From: Chlamydomonas reinhardtii
Lineage: Eukaryota; Chlorophyta; Chlorophyceae; Chlamydomonadales; Chlamydomonadaceae
Assembly: GCF_000002595.2 (NCBI RefSeq)
Contig: NC_057019.1
Coordinates: forward strand, 6,719,922 to 6,783,921
Reading direction: 5' to 3'
DNA length: 64,000 nucleotides
Shown piece by piece: positions 26,183 through 39,217 of this stretch. Position 1 is the stretch's first letter. Each line of letters starts with the position of its first letter. The translations under genes were made by a program, and so were the position numbers. Below the pieces are notes generated by a model. The model saw only the letters and a list, made by a program, of their open reading frames with translations, did not search any database and was not told the origin of the DNA.

Positions 26183-29100
26183 TCAGCGCCGCTCCGCTGG
26201 AGCTGCCCCGCCTGCAGCCTTGCCCTGCTGCGGCTTGGGTGGCTCAGGAAGCTGCAGCATCCGCGAGCGGATGGCTGGATCAAACGCCGCCTGGGTGAGG
26301 GGATTGCGTAGTTACGGAAGGAAGTGAAGGTCGGGAGGGGACGGAGCGGCCGGCCGCTTTCCCATGACCATGAAGCCACGCCACAGAGGACAGGTCAAGA
26401 GGGCAGCCAGCCAAGCCCCAAAGGCAGTGGCCTCCATTCCGGAGCACCTTGAACAATCATGATTAAGACGCTGCCCACACACCCCGTAACCCTCCTGTCC
26501 TTCTTGTCTGCGACCTGGAGCCCTACCCCCGCGCCCCGCGCCCCAGCCTGCACCTGGCCCCCCCTCCCGGACCCCCGCTTAAGCACCGCACACAATGCGG
26601 TACAGTGCGCTGTCGGTGCGCTGCGCCTGCGCACCTGCAGCCGTGTCATGAGCCTCAGCGGCGCCAGCAGGCTGTCGGCCAGGTGCGGGCTGCGCTCCAG
26701 CAGGCCCAGGGCACGAGCGGTCGCCTCGTAGGTGGTGACGAAGCCCTCCTGCAGGGGGGCGACGGGGCGAGGGATGCGTATCAATGGAAGATCATTGGGG
26801 GAGCGAGCCATGGGGGGAAGCTTGTGCTAGAGAGCACTAGGGGCAGGAGCACGCACGGATAGTGTAGTAGTGTATGTGTGCCGGTGTTGCAGTATTTATG
26901 TGGAGGATGACATGAGCAACATCATTTCAAAGGCAACGCCTGTGCGTGCAAGCACCCTGCCCTGCCCCAGACTCGTGAGTGCCCCAGCCTTTGGACGCAA
27001 AGGGCAGCGACTCATGCACTCACTAACCCCTGAACATATCGGGATTGGGTTCAGGCAATCTCCAGATTCCCACCGGGGCTTGCGTGTGCGCATGCACCAT
27101 GTTTGCCCGCCCACTCACCACGGGCTCTTTCCGGATGAGGCACGGCATGTTGGGGTCGTATTGGAGCTGCTCGTCAGCAGCACCCACGGCAGCAGCTGCT
27201 GCGTCTGCGCCCACGCCAGCCGCGCCGTTCTGCTCCAGTCCCCACCCCAGTCCCTGGGCCCCTGCAGCGGCCATCGCCTGAGCAGCAGAAGCAGCTGGTG
27301 GCGGTGCATCCGCGCCCGGCTCCACTGCGTGTGGCGGCGGCGGCGGCGCAGCCGGTAGCACGTCCGACGGCTTCAGGGACACCTGCGGCGGTGTCGTGTG
27401 AGAAGCCGAGCAGTAGGACAGATGAGCAGTGTTGGCAGCACCGTCAGTAAAGGGGTGATAAAGCGGCCAAGCCCCGCAATAGGCTCAAGATCCAGACATG
27501 CCAGCAGCGTTCGTAATGCTAGGCATTCGTGGCAGGAATATTGTTAACACTAGCACGGCTCGGCTAGCACGGCTCCGTAGCAAGGCGTCACGCACCTGTA
27601 CGCCGGGACCGCCAGGAGGCAGGCAACGGCCCGCCACGTGCTGTGTCGTTGTGGTGGTGATGGATGGGAGCAGACGGGTGGAAGTGGGGCCGTAGGGGCG
27701 ACTGTCATCAGAAGTGCTAAGCAGCCAGCCATCAGGGATGAAAAGCAGGCCGCCGAGGCGAATGTGAAGCACTCCTTGGTACCCAAGAGCCTTCCTTGGT
27801 AGCCATGCATCCCCATCACGGGGACTGATATCTAGGTAGCCGCCGCCGCTACCTGCACCCACCTTGAACATCTCCTTGGCTTGGCGCCACGTGCCGTCCA
27901 CCACCACCAGCACGTAGGCAGGATGCGCTGGCGCCTCAGGACCTCCGTCGGCAGCACCAGCACCAGCGCTAGCATCAGCGCTAGCAGCAGCGCTAGCAGC
28001 GGCGCTGGCACCAGCAGCAGCCAACGTGCCGGGCACGCCGGCAGGCTCAGCTGCTACCGGGTCCGCCTGCCCAGGCCCGTCGGCCGGCCGCCGGGCCGCC
28101 GCCGCCTGCAGCCGGGCGCCGTGTGGCTCGCTGTTTGCCACCTCCGCCAGGTCCTTGGCACCTGCAACAGCCGCAACAGCCACAACGACCCCATGGAGGG
28201 GAACCAAACCACACACTCGATACATGCAGTACATAGGTTAAACAGTCCGTGAGGGCAGCTGTACGGCAGAGGCGAGTAGTCAGTGAGGGCAGCTGTACGG
28301 TAGGTGCCGTGGGTCCATCACTCATCAGTCGCGCCCCATCGCACCTGGCCCGGGGAACAGCACATACAGGGGGTAGTCGCCGCGAGCCGCGCCCTCCAGC
28401 ATCGCGTCCGTCTCGGGGCTCTTGCCGGGTTGCTGCGAGGCGCCAAAGGTGCGCGAAGAGGAGGCGCCGGAGTTTAGACCGCGGGGTGTTGCTGCAGGCA
28501 ACTGATTTGGGCTTGCGCATGAAACACTCCGGCTGCACGCAGGCAGTCTCGAACCGCGTGTCTTGCACTGGTCCCCGGTATGCAAGCCCCCCGGTACACA
28601 AGCAGCGGCACCTTCCCCCACCAACCTGCAGCCGCCGTGCCGGCAGCACGGCGAGTGATGCCGCGTCCAGGCAGCGTGTCAGCAGCGGCACCGTGGCCAT
28701 GCGCTTCCTGTACGGTACGGCATGCAAGGAAGCACCATGGCCAAGATATTGTTTCGTGTTGTCAGTGCGTTGTGGGTAAGGCTGTCCGGGTAGACGATTT
28801 CTATGCCAATTAGCCGAGACCCAGTGGAGTGCAGGCAGGAGAAGTAGAAGGGCCGGCAGAAGGGCCGTAGACCCGACCTGACAACATCCGGATGCCCACC
28901 CCTGGTGCGCCCCCTGCACGCACTTGAGCTCGTACGGATGTTGGAGGATGAACACCTTGCCCCGAAGCCTGAGGGGCACCTCAGGCAGAGCCGGGCAGAC
29001 GCAAACGCGGGGCGGCCGGCTGCGTGCATTAAGGGGAGTTGGCAGAGGTGAGGGGCACACGAGGGTTTGACGATGCCTCGACCCCGACGAGCCGCTATTG

Positions 29101-29237
29101 CAAATGCCTCCATGAATTTACCGAGCTTACTTGCAGCGGGCACAGTCCCGTCGCTTCGCAGCTTGCGCAGAGCCGTCAGAATCGCTGCCGGAGCCGGCCA
29201 AGTCCCCGAAGTCAAATTCGTCTCGCATTTGGGGCAT
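26183..29237 (-). CDS. DTW-domain protein (DTWD1/DTWD2-like tRNA-uridine aminocarboxypropyltransferase)
   Basis: This family transfers the aminocarboxypropyl group of S-adenosylmethionine to uridine in tRNA (acp3U). Eight exons close in frame: 29131-29237, 28924-29019, 28622-28707, 28345-28491, 27863-28161, 27119-27382, 26635-26748, 26183-26290, giving 406 aa. The family Cys signature CxxCxRPxxxCxC is formed across the first splice (CARC + NRPPRVCVCPALP). ILQHPYE, YVLFPGPGA, VVVDGTWRQAK at ~231-241 and CLIRKEP at ~326-332 followed by TTYEATARALGLLE are the other conserved blocks. Two Ala-rich insertions (in exons 5 and 6) make it longer than most relatives. A small exon between 27863 and 27382 might be missing, since the segment between DGTW and LIRKEP is unusual. 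The start is the first Met before DEFDF; the same frame stays open upstream. The TGTAA that would end the neighbouring dioxygenase transcript (29269) lies only ~30 bases before this start. Confidence 0.85.
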
Positions 29238-29744
29238 CGATGTCCTTGCGTTTTCTGATTGAGATACTTTACAGTGTGACCGCTTCATCCATACAGCGCG
29301 AAACGGGCTTGCGCGTTGTGTTGCAGCCTTCAGTCCGCAGCCAGCGGAACGGCGATCTCTAAACGCTTGCATGCGAAAACACAATAAGCTATCAATTTAA
29401 AAAAAGCTTCAGCATGCACAGGCCCTACGATGCACGTCGACGAGCCCCCCGCACCCCCACCACCGGCCCGCCCTAAGCACACCATCACGCGACCCACACG
29501 CATGACAGCCGATGACAGCAACATCAAACTGAAAGCTTCTACTGTACATACCACGGCATCAAGGACCCTAGCAGGAAAGCTGCTGCGGTGTCTCGAAGCA
29601 TGGGCGCTAGCTATGGCTCCACAGCTTGGCAGGAGGTTAGCTTGCCAATCTTTTTAGTAGAGAGGCTGCCAGGGGTTTTCCGGTGCCCGCTGAGCCCTGC
29701 AGATCCAAGGCAAAACAAGATGAGTGCCAACATGCCGTCGGCCT

Positions 29745-32700
29745 TCATAGAGAGCGCCGCTTTTGGACTAACAACTCCTGCCTAGTAACACAGCCCCCTA
29801 CCCGTCCCCAGCATTGTCCGACAACCTTACCCTCTCTAGCCCCCGCCCCTTCCATCCTCTCCTTTCACCCTCTCCTTCTAACCCCCACCGCAACCACCCG
29901 CAACCACCGCCCCGCACCACCAGCACCCGGCACGCACCAGTTGTCGGCGCTCCAGGTGACGCCGGGCGCGCTCTCCACCAGGTGCATGGAGTAGGAGTGG
30001 CGCGACACGGGCGAGGTGTTCTCGGCGCTGTAGTGCACATTCTCGCCCTGCAGCAGCACCAGCGTGCCTGTGGCCAGGCGAGTGTGGGTGTAAGGGTGCA
30101 GGATTCGGGGAGTGAGAGTGAGAGGCCGGGTGCAGGCGAGGAAAGCGTTGAGAGGTGGCCTCTTTGATAGAGGGTGGCTCCGCCGGCGGTAGTACCGTAA
30201 GGGTGGCTCCGCCGGGATACCGGTCGCACGCTACGCCTCCTTCCACCCACACAGCCTTGCCGCTCCAGCCCACTCCCCGCCCAGCACACGCAGCACAACT
30301 GCAGCTCCACCCCTCCACACCGCCGCCCTGGCCTGGCCTACCTGCGGGGCATTCCAGCGGCACGAACTGCGACAGGTCGTAGGCGGGCTGTGGCGCGTCG
30401 AACGACACCTTGCCGCCCGGGCCCAGCGTGAAGCGCCGCTTGAGGCCGTCCTTGTGGATGCCTGAGGTGTTTGGGGATGGCGGCGTTGGGCGGAGGTACA
30501 GCGGGTGGGTTGGCGGGTGGAGCTGGAGCTGGCAGGTGCGGGCAAGGCGCCAGGGTCCAGCGGCAGATGGCGTGAGGGTGCAGGGGGCGGGGCGCATGTC
30601 AGGGTCGGGGCACGGCGCTGCGTGGGCCGGAGGCGCGGGCGCCCTGCAGTGCGCAGTCCGCACCTGGCATAGCCCACAGGCAGCCGTTGTCCTTGGTGCA
30701 GTCCTCCAGCGCCCACCACAGCCCCACGCAGCTCAGTGGCGACGTGTGGATGAAGGACGAGTCCTGCAGCCATGCATGCGACAGCGGCCGTGATGCACAC
30801 GCTACCATGCCCGCTACATGGAGCCAGGCTCCAGCCGCAACTCGCCCCGTCTGTCTCTTCACCCAGCGCCTCATACGCCCTTGCCCCTCCGCCCCCTCAG
30901 CCTCCGCACTTCCTTTCCTTCCCCGTCCCAACCATACACACAAACACACACACACACACATGCGCGCGCGCGTATCGTTTCCCTTCTGCACACATACGCG
31001 CACCGCGTGTTCGTTTCCCCCCCCCCCCACACACACACACCTGGTGCGGCACCACCTCGCCGCCGATGCTGGGCTGCTTGAAGATGTACATGGACTGCAC
31101 CGGCAGCGGGCGGGCGTAGCCCAGGCTGCGCATCACGTTGCACACGGCGGCGGAGCGGCTGAACTGCCGGAACACCGGGTCCAGGTCGTGAAGAGCTGGG
31201 GCGGGGGAGGGCGGGGTTGCATTCATGATTAGCTAAGGAAATGGTAGGCGGAAGGCTATCGTGTGGTGAGGGGCAGGGGAGGGCAGCGTTGTTGCGGGAA
31301 TACTGCAATGGAATGGGGCGGGGTTGTCGTGTCGATTGGGGCGGAGCGTGCTTCACGGCGTGTGGGTTGGAGGTCCGGCTGGGGTGGAGGCAGGCATACC
31401 GCCTCATCCCCATGAGGCAGACTCTACACACATACGGTACAGGAAATTGGACACTACAACCAGCGAGCAAACGCACGTAGAGAGCCTAGTGCCCGTTGCG
31501 GACTGGCTCCGCAACTCCGCGCTGCATCGTCATTAGGCGCTGCTGGTAGCGGACGCGGACGGTAGCAGCTTGTGACAACCCTGAAGCTCCACGGCATTGG
31601 TATGTATGGCACCCCGCTCCTTTACTCTGCACCCCCGGCATCCTCTGCTGTGAATGCGTGTCCTGAGCGAGCCAGGTGGGCAGTGTTGCTCTGTGCGATG
31701 TTCAACTAGTGGGACGTGACGCTGTCAGTAATGCCAGCCGCCCTTCCCGCTGTCCATAACTGCGGGCCTCCCCCCCCCATCCGCCTGCGTCACGCCGCCT
31801 TTTATCTGCTCCAACACCGTACTTAACTCCCAGATCTACAGTGGGCGGCAACGCCTCTCGGTCCGTGCCCTGAGGCTTGCTGAGGTGGTTCCAGCGGACA
31901 GCACCCTCGGCCAGCCGGGCCCCTGTCGCACGCCTGCCTCCCCATGCCTCTCACGGAGTCCCTCACTTGCATACCTCCTTCACGGCTTATCACTTGCACC
32001 CCTCCGAATCCCTCTGAATCCCTCCGACTCCCCCGACCCGCCGACTCACCATGTCCGACCTTGTTGATGGACAGCTCCTTGGCCTGCCGCAGCTGCCCCG
32101 CCTCGTCAAACGCTTTGTCCTCGAAGAAGAAACCTGGCAGGCGGCGGCGGGTAGCCGTTCATATGGAGAACGGAGTGACTAAGCGGGGGGGAGGTAGGGA
32201 CGCGGGCGCCAGCAACGAGAGCAGCGGGTGAGTGTGGTGAACAAGTTAGGACAGGACGGTAGTTATGGCGAATGCTATCCAAGATGAAGCCACGATTGGC
32301 ATGACCGGGTGGTAAGTCCACAGAGCCCGTGCCCGAGTGGCTGTGCCCTCGCCTTGCCCCGACCGACCCCGCCTTGCCCCGACCGGCCCCGCGACAAGCC
32401 TGGGCGCGCTTACCGATGTCGCTGGCGCTGCGGAGGAAGTAGTTGTCTGTGGTGGCCGCCTGTGCGAACAGACACGCACGAGACCGGGGGAAATTCCGTC
32501 ACACACCACTCCAGACAATCCAAGCCCCACCCCTGGGCCATGGTGCGCGCCATGCGGACCTCACACCTTTGCCTCATGTCCCCTCTCAACCTACGCAGCC
32601 CTCAAGAGCCCACTACGCCGCCAGCCCACCGTATCCCCCGCCGCCGCAACCCCACGCCCCAAGCTCGTACTCACCTGGTTCTTGGTGCTGAAGATCGAGA

Positions 32701-33144
32701 CGGTCTGTGGGTCAAAGTCTTGGAGCAGCTGGTCCATGCGCTTTTGCAGCGCCGCGCACTCTTCCGGGCTGGCGAACTTCTCCAGCACCAGAAATCCTGC
32801 AATTGGAGCGGGACTGTGGGGTTTGGTGGCGTGCTGGCGGGCGGGAACAGGAACTGCCAGTCGCTAGCTTGCAGGTCTGCTACAGGCGCCTGGCCCATAC
32901 GAGCACGCGCGTGGCTTTGCGCACCCCTGATAGCGTCCGCTCATCAGCCTCTCCGCGTGCCGTAACCCCGGGTCTGGGACTCACCGTCGCGGTGGAACTT
33001 GTCAACCTGCTCCTTGCTCAACACGCCCAGCTGCGGCGGCGCTGTCTTGTACGCAGATGCCCTGACACACATTTGGCGCGCCGATGCGCTTCTTAGTGCC
33101 CGCTGTGGGCACTGAGCGCTCCGCAATCCCCGCAATTGCTGCAT
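29745..33144 (-). CDS. PHYHD1: Phytanoyl-CoA dioxygenase domain protein (PHYHD1 type)
   Basis: Fe(II)/2-oxoglutarate-dependent oxygenase. Nine exons close in frame: 32985-33144, 32675-32796, 32414-32459, 32050-32133, 31041-31195, 30664-30763, 30342-30461, 29938-30067, 29745-29781, giving 317 aa (human PHYHD1 is about 290). Iron ligands are visible: the HxD pair H188 and D190 (PHQDSSF) formed across a splice, and distal H274 (NVHYSAEN); R285 is placed as the 2-oxoglutarate anchor. The [17 protein letters not shown] and [17 protein letters not shown] blocks are typical of PHYHD1 rather than peroxisomal PHYH. The N-terminus (~45 residues, rich in Arg, Ser, Ala) looks like a targeting sequence. 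The fifth intron begins in a GT run, so exon 5 ends directly in a microsatellite. Divergent from the RecQ gene, with 430 bp between starts. Confidence 0.9.
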
Positions 33145-33574
33145 CTTTGAGCCACAAATCAGCGACGCCTCAGCTATATAAGCTTTGCTGTAGATCCGAC
33201 TTCGTTAAGATGTTAAGCCGCGTCTCTGCTTCGCAAAGGCCAAGCCCTAGGTCGCGGGGTCGTGCTTTGCCAGCTAAGCTGATGAAAACTCTTGTGTACG
33301 TGTTCGTGTTACTACAGTATGGTGATGAAGTCTGCCTTTTGGCGACGTTTGCGAAATCGGTCGCTGATTCCAGTCTGAAGTTCCAATCAGGAAAATTGCT
33401 TGGCGCTCGGCGCTTGGGAGTTGGGACACATGCATACGGTTTCCAACATAGTGATTGTGACTACTAGAAAACGAACGGTCTCCAGTAAACAGGCCTCGAC
33501 AGATGGGGATGGAGTAGAATTCTGTGGCACTTCTCCAGCACCGAGGCGTGGTGCTCTTGCCACTTGGTCAAAAC
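33145..33574. promoter_or_regulatory. Divergent intergenic region between PHYHD1 and RecQ
   Basis: Holds the presumed promoters of both genes. An ATG at 33210 opens a short basic frame (MLSRVSASQRPSPRSRGRA) on the plus strand that could be an alternative 5' exon of RecQ encoding an organelle leader, but no convincing donor-acceptor pair joins it to 33575. Confidence 0.35.
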
Positions 33575-36443
33575 ATGGAGCTACAAGTGCATCCCAACGA
33601 TGTGCCCGGGGTGCCCGACGGAGCTGCCCTGCTGCGCACGTTGCGTGAACATTTTGCCATGTCTGGATTCCGGCCAGGGCAGCTAGAAGCGATTCAGGCC
33701 ACGCTCGCCGGGCAGGACGCCCTGGTCATCCTGCCAACGGGGGGCGGCAAGAGCGTGGCGTTTCAGCTGCCGTGCCACACGCGGGCGCACGGCTTCACGG
33801 TGGTGGTCTGCCCGCTGCTGGCGTTGGCCAAAGACCAGGTGCGGCCTGCGGCCGAACTGAGAGCCAAACCGCCAGAAAAACTCCTAACACCTGACCTTTA
33901 TGTCGTATCGCAGGTGGATAAGTGCGAGGAGCGGGGCATCTACGCGGAGGTGAGTGTGCGCGTGTGCTTGGGGTGGGGTAAGTACGCCGCAAGTGCACGT
34001 TGGTGCGTACGGAACGGAACGCCCCGCATCTCCCGGTTGGCTAACATCCCCCGGAGTTCCTCCCGCTGCGCGTATCACACACATTTTGCCTCTGATGCAT
34101 GCAGCGCTGGAACTGTGAGGTACCCGAGCCGCGCAAGGCCAGCATCGCCAAAGACATGGTGTGCGATGAGCCCTCGCTGCGGCTGCTCTACACCACTCCG
34201 GAGTCATTGCAAACGCCCAAGCTGCTGGAAAGTCTCAAGGTGACAGCAGGCTCGCATGCGCAGCCTGTAGTTGCCGATTGCTGCGGAACCCAGATGGCCA
34301 CATGAAGGCCGATGTCGGGATGTGGGTCGCGCCGCATCTGTTGGGTCGTGCTCAGGACTGCTTCTCTGCAAATGTGCAGGAGGCCTGCGCCAACGGCAAC
34401 CTGGTGTCTTTTGCTGTGGATGAGGCGCACACGGTAAGCTGCCATTCTACCGTACCGTACTGCTGAACGAACTGGTATTCTTGCGGCATGGTAGTGATGG
34501 TATTGAAGGTTCATGTTAATTATTTTGCAGGTGTCGGAGTGGGGCCACGACTTCAGGTGCATGGACGCGGCAGTACGGCTTCCGCCTGATCTGGGTCAGG
34601 GCGCGCTGGGCAGCATCTCATCCCACTGGCGACTGACCAGCACATGCCCCTTGGCTCCCCCCCCCCCTGCTTGGCCTGACTCCCCTCAATGCCCCTCGCT
34701 CGCCGCAGGCCCGCCTACCTGCAGCTGTCCGCCATCAAGCAGGAGTTCCCCTCCGTGCCCGTGGTGGCTCTCACGGTGCGGGCCGCATCAATGGCTTGCT
34801 TGCCCCGGGCCGGCTACGTCCATGCCTCCGGACCTCATTTCACCCATGCTTGTGCATGCACGCACTCAGCCGCCGCGCCTGCGCACAGGCCAGCGCCACG
34901 CCAAAGGTGCGGGACGACATCATCTCGGTGCTGCGGCTCAAGCAGCCGCGTTTGATCAAGGGCTCCTTCAACCGGCCCAACATCGCCTACCAGGTGGACG
35001 CGTGGATTGGGCCATGCGAAGGGCGCTTGTGTAACGGCTGGCGGGGATGGGTGGCACCCGGCACCTGTGCAGCATGGGGTTGCTGTCAGGGCGTGGGCAA
35101 CTGCCGGTAGTGCGCGCGCGTAGCGTGGCGGGACTTGTGGCTGTCATAATGGGTACTTGGATGGCGTCCATCGTGCGACTCCAGCGCGTTACGCCCGCTG
35201 AATGCAGGTGCGGCACAAAGAGCTTCTTGGTGATGGTAGCGACAACGCGGCGCTTGAGGTAAGGCTACGTAGAAAACATTACCACATTGGTGGCTACTGT
35301 TATCGACGCTGCTGGAAGGAAACGAATGCGCACTGCTCAAGACCGGACCGTTTTCTCAAATCATGACTGTTGCAACCACTCAGCCTCCCATTCCTTGCCC
35401 TCCCTGCCTTCCCGCTGGCCTCCTCGCCTGGCCCGCCTGCCCGCAGGACCTGGTCAAGTTCATCCAGGCGCGCAGCGGCGAGGGCGGCATCGTGTACGCG
35501 CGGCTTAGGTGGGGCCCGGTGCTTGCTGCTTCTGGCACGGGTGACTTCAGGGCGGCACGCAGCAACCTGTGAGCGCAAGCTGTGCTTGTAAATGCTGAAA
35601 CTTCTAGCGTGTGTGCCGCAGAGCTACCTGCGACTGGCTGGCGTCATCACTGGCTGCACACGACATCGATGTGAGCAGAGGGATCGAGCGGTTTCCTGCT
35701 TTCCCTCAAATACAGAGCGGCGTGCGCGTGCGGCGAGGCGTGTATGGGCCTTGATCGGCCTCAGTCCGTGCACTGCACCTTTTCGGTTGGCCTGTCCCCT
35801 GCTGTATACCGATACTCTCATCGCCGCTGCACGCAGGTGGGTTGCTACCACGCCGGCAAGAATAACGACGTGCGCACGCGGGTGCAGCGGGACTGGAGTA
35901 GCGGCGGCACCAACGTGGTGGGTGGTGGGTGGGCAGCGCTGCATGCGGGTTGTCCTATCCGCCGCCCAGTTCCCGTGCTATTAAAACAGTACCCGTGCAT
36001 CACAAGTTGCAATCTTTTGGGTGACATGTGATCTGCGCAACTCGACAGGTCGTGGCCACCATTGCGTTCGGCATGGGCATCGACCGCCCGGACGTGCGGT
36101 AAGGCCCGATGCGCGGCCCCTCCAGTCATTATGAGCCTGCTTGTAGCAAGTGCACGTTTTGTCAGAGCCTTGATTATCCATCGCCCCACCCGCTACCCCT
36201 CCCGCCCTGTAGCTGGGTGGTGCACTGGAACCCGCCCACCTCAATGGAGGGCTTCTACCAGGCAAGTCTCGAAGGACAGAATGGCTTGCGGTAGCGTGGT
36301 AGCAAAGCTCCATCAGCATGCCCTACATAGCACACGATTCGCTTCCATGCAGGCGCCACGACCACCACATGCAACCGCGACATGGCTTGTTATTTAGTCC
36401 CTCGTCACCCAGTCCTTTGTCCTTCGTCCTTACCATCACCCCT

Positions 36444-36519
<76 letters not shown>

Positions 36520-36572
36520 GTAAGTAACTCCGTCGCGCCGTCTGGGCGGGCTTCGTTTTGTTGTTTTTTTTC

Positions 36573-36620
<48 letters not shown>

Positions 36621-38256
36621 GTGCCCCGCAGGAGTCTGGCCGCGCGGGGCGTGACGGGTTGCCCAGCGCCTCGCTGCTGTACGCCAGCAAGGCCGACCTG
36701 GAGTCCAACCAGAAGATGGAGCGCGGCGTGCGGTCGGGCGCGGTGGCGGAGGTGGCGGGCTACTGCCACGGCGGCGGCTGCAGGCGGCGCTACGTGCTCA
36801 AGTTCTTCGGCGAGGAGAGGTGCGCGGCCGTGGGGAGTGCTGCACGTGCGAGTGGGCCTGTGGGCTGGAGCTAGGATGGTGAGGGGCGCGCAGTGCCGGC
36901 GACTGGTGCCCCGAGCTTGGGCCAGCGGACCCCTTCCCGCGAGGCTGCTTGGTAACGAGGCTGCTTGGAGTAGCTTGGGCTGGCAGGCCCTAATGAACCC
37001 TTGACCCCGCTGACGCGCAGGGGCCCGTGCGATCGGACCTGCGACGCGCTGTGTGACGCCTGCACCGACCCGCGCGCCGTGTCCCGCGCGCTGTCCCGCC
37101 TGGAGTCGCGCGAGGCGGAGGTGGGCAACCGCGCTGCGCAGATCCGCGCCAAGATGCTGGGCATAAACGTGCCGGCGCCAGGCGACGGCGAGGAGGAGGG
37201 AGGCGAAGGCGGCGGTGGGTGTGGCATACAGTGGTCGTCTTGTTTTATGGAAAGTGATGCAGGTGGAATTCTAGGGAGCTGAAAGCGGTGGGCTACACGC
37301 ACCGCTGGCAGTGCAGGTGCAGACGCTGGTGGCGTGCGAGGTCGTGTGTGTGACCGTGGCCTAACCTTGTGCTGCCCGTAGAACGCACATGCACAGGGGC
37401 CAAGGGGCGAGGCGGCGGCAACAAGGCGCTGTGGGCCAGCGCGAACACGTACGGCGCGGCGGCAGCAGCCGGAGACTCCAGCTCGGACTCGGACTCGGAC
37501 GGCGACGGCGATGCGGAAGCCAGGGAGGAGGGTGCTGCTGGTGGGAGAGGCGGCAGCGGCTCTGGGCTCCAGCAGCAGGGCACCACGGCAGCGGCAGGCG
37601 GCTTGCTGCGAACGGTGGCACCGCCCGTTCTCCGCCGCCCGCCCGTCCTGAAGCGCCCTATGCCACCACCAGCAACAGGCGCCGGTGCGCTGGGCGGCGG
37701 CAGCGGTAGTGGCGGAGTCAGGATTTTGGAGGACCCGCAGGGTGCTGCCGCACCTGGCAACCACCAGCAGCCGCTGTCCCCGGTAATGGCGGACAAGGCC
37801 CTGCAGGACGACGGCGAGGAGGAGGAGGTGACCGGGCCGCCACCGCCGCAGGATGGGGCGGGCCAGCAGGAGCGTCGTGCCCTGACACCGTGCACGGACG
37901 GTGGGCCCCGGTCGGCTGCTACCCGGCAGCCCCTGCTCAAGCGGCCCAAGCCCTGCGGGGCCGTGCAGCTGCCATTCAAGGCGCCGGTGCGGGTAGGGCC
38001 CAAGTCGTGTGACGGCGCTGGCACTGGCGCTTCCCTACCGACGGCCGGTCGCGGCAGCTCCGGGGCGGTGCCCACCTCTTCAAGCGGCGTGCAGGGGCCC
38101 GAGGTGGCGATGGAGGGAGAGGCGGATGGTGGCGGGTCGGGTGAGGTGGCTACCGCCAAGCCCCCGGCACAGGCGGCTGGTGGGGGCGTGCTGGTGATGC
38201 GCAAGCGGCTGGGCTTTGTGCCGCCGGCGCGTGTGGGCCCTGGAAAACTTGGGTGA
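33575..38256 (+). CDS. RecQ-family DNA helicase with long low-complexity C-terminus
   Basis: ATP-dependent 3'-5' DNA helicase for replication and recombination repair. Sixteen exons close in frame: 33575-33838, 33914-33949, 34105-34239, 34380-34433, 34531-34556, 34709-34775, 34889-34993, 35208-35258, 35447-35508, 35622-35670, 35837-35917, 36049-36098, 36213-36261, 36632-36819, 37021-37214, 37382-38256, giving 761 aa. Motif 0 is [10 protein letters not shown]; Walker A PTGGGKS at 54-60; DEAH at 159-162; [37 protein letters not shown]; motif [12 protein letters not shown] ending at residue 352. A zinc-binding region follows ([11 protein letters not shown], then CDRTC and CDAC). The last exon (~290 residues) is Gly/Pro/Ala-rich with Asp/Ser repeats and short LKRP-like motifs. 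Intron 13 has a GC donor (cag/gcaagt) and holds two (CA)n tracts. No HRDC domain is seen. Size and layout resemble RecQ5/plant RECQL3 forms. An upstream exon is possible. Confidence 0.9.
36449..36620 (+). repeat. Two (CA)n tracts in RecQ intron 13
   Basis: A ~70 bp CA run (36449-36518) and a ~44 bp CA run (36575-36618), separated by 56 bases that end gttttgttgttttttttcaac, a looser version of the CA-linked motif found at 14612 and 15270. The second tract ends 13 bases before the exon. Confidence 0.9.
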
Positions 38257-39217
38257 CTTAGTGCACACGCCGGGGCGCAACATGCAGGAGAGCGTAGCAG
38301 GATCATGTGTGGAATTAGCGCTGCAAGCGACCAAGCGCTTGTCTTAGGCGTTTAGAGGGAGGCCATTGTGAACGCAAAGCATGGGGTCATTTGTGGTTCT
38401 GGCTACGTGCGTCTGCTTTAAGGGCGTGTTTGTGTGACGCAGAGTGCGGCACTGCTTTGTGGGCTGGCAGTAGCACTCCATCCATACAGAGCTTTAGGAC
38501 TGCTGATTGTGCTTAAGGAGGATGGCGATTCCGCTAACAAAGCGGATCCCTACCTTTGCACTTACGGTGTGTTACAGATGTTCGCCAGCGCATGTCACTG
38601 ACCGACGGCGGGCCGAGGGTATCCGTGGCTCTTCCCGTCGCACGAACTGTGAATGTACATCAGGCGACCGGCATGCATCAAATTCATGACCACACTAAAC
38701 CTCGAACCCTCATCGCGTGTGTCCTTGGCGCCCGGCTCTGTACGACTATGAACACGACCAGCAGCTATTGTTGGGTGGTGTGGGTGGATGCATCGTATGC
38801 GTCTCGATACCATGCAGTGTCGTCTGGACACAAGAGCAGCCACTGGGTCTGGGCAAATCGCTTTCAACCTATTCATTCCTTCGTCAAACTAAGTTAAGAC
38901 CGCACGGGCCAAACAAACGGTATAAACAGATGTTCCATAACTCCTGCTATCGACGTGCTTGAAGCAACGCAACACAAGCGAACATGACGTACTGCTGGAT
39001 CCTGAGCAGATTAGTCCAACATTCCGCCAATGCAATTGTCAAACAGATGCTCATGCTACTGGTAAAATATCGTATGGTGCTCTGACACAGTTCTTGGCCC
39101 GCAAGCGTATTTGTCCCGGGCTGCCCATGCCTATTGAATACAGTCACAATGCGTCCTCCATGCATCCTCATTTCACACACCACTCTGTTCTTCTCCTCCA
39201 GCTCCAGCTGGCGGCCG
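38257..39217. other. Convergent 3' region of RecQ and the Pro-tailed gene
   Basis: No coding signal seen. A minus-strand TGTAA at 38572-38576 can end the Pro-tailed gene. No TGTAA was found on the plus strand here for RecQ, so its 3' end is not placed. Confidence 0.5.
38572..38576 (-). terminator. Poly(A) signal TGTAA for the Pro-tailed gene
   Basis: TGTAA on the minus strand, about 640 bases after the stop at 39218. Confidence 0.4.
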
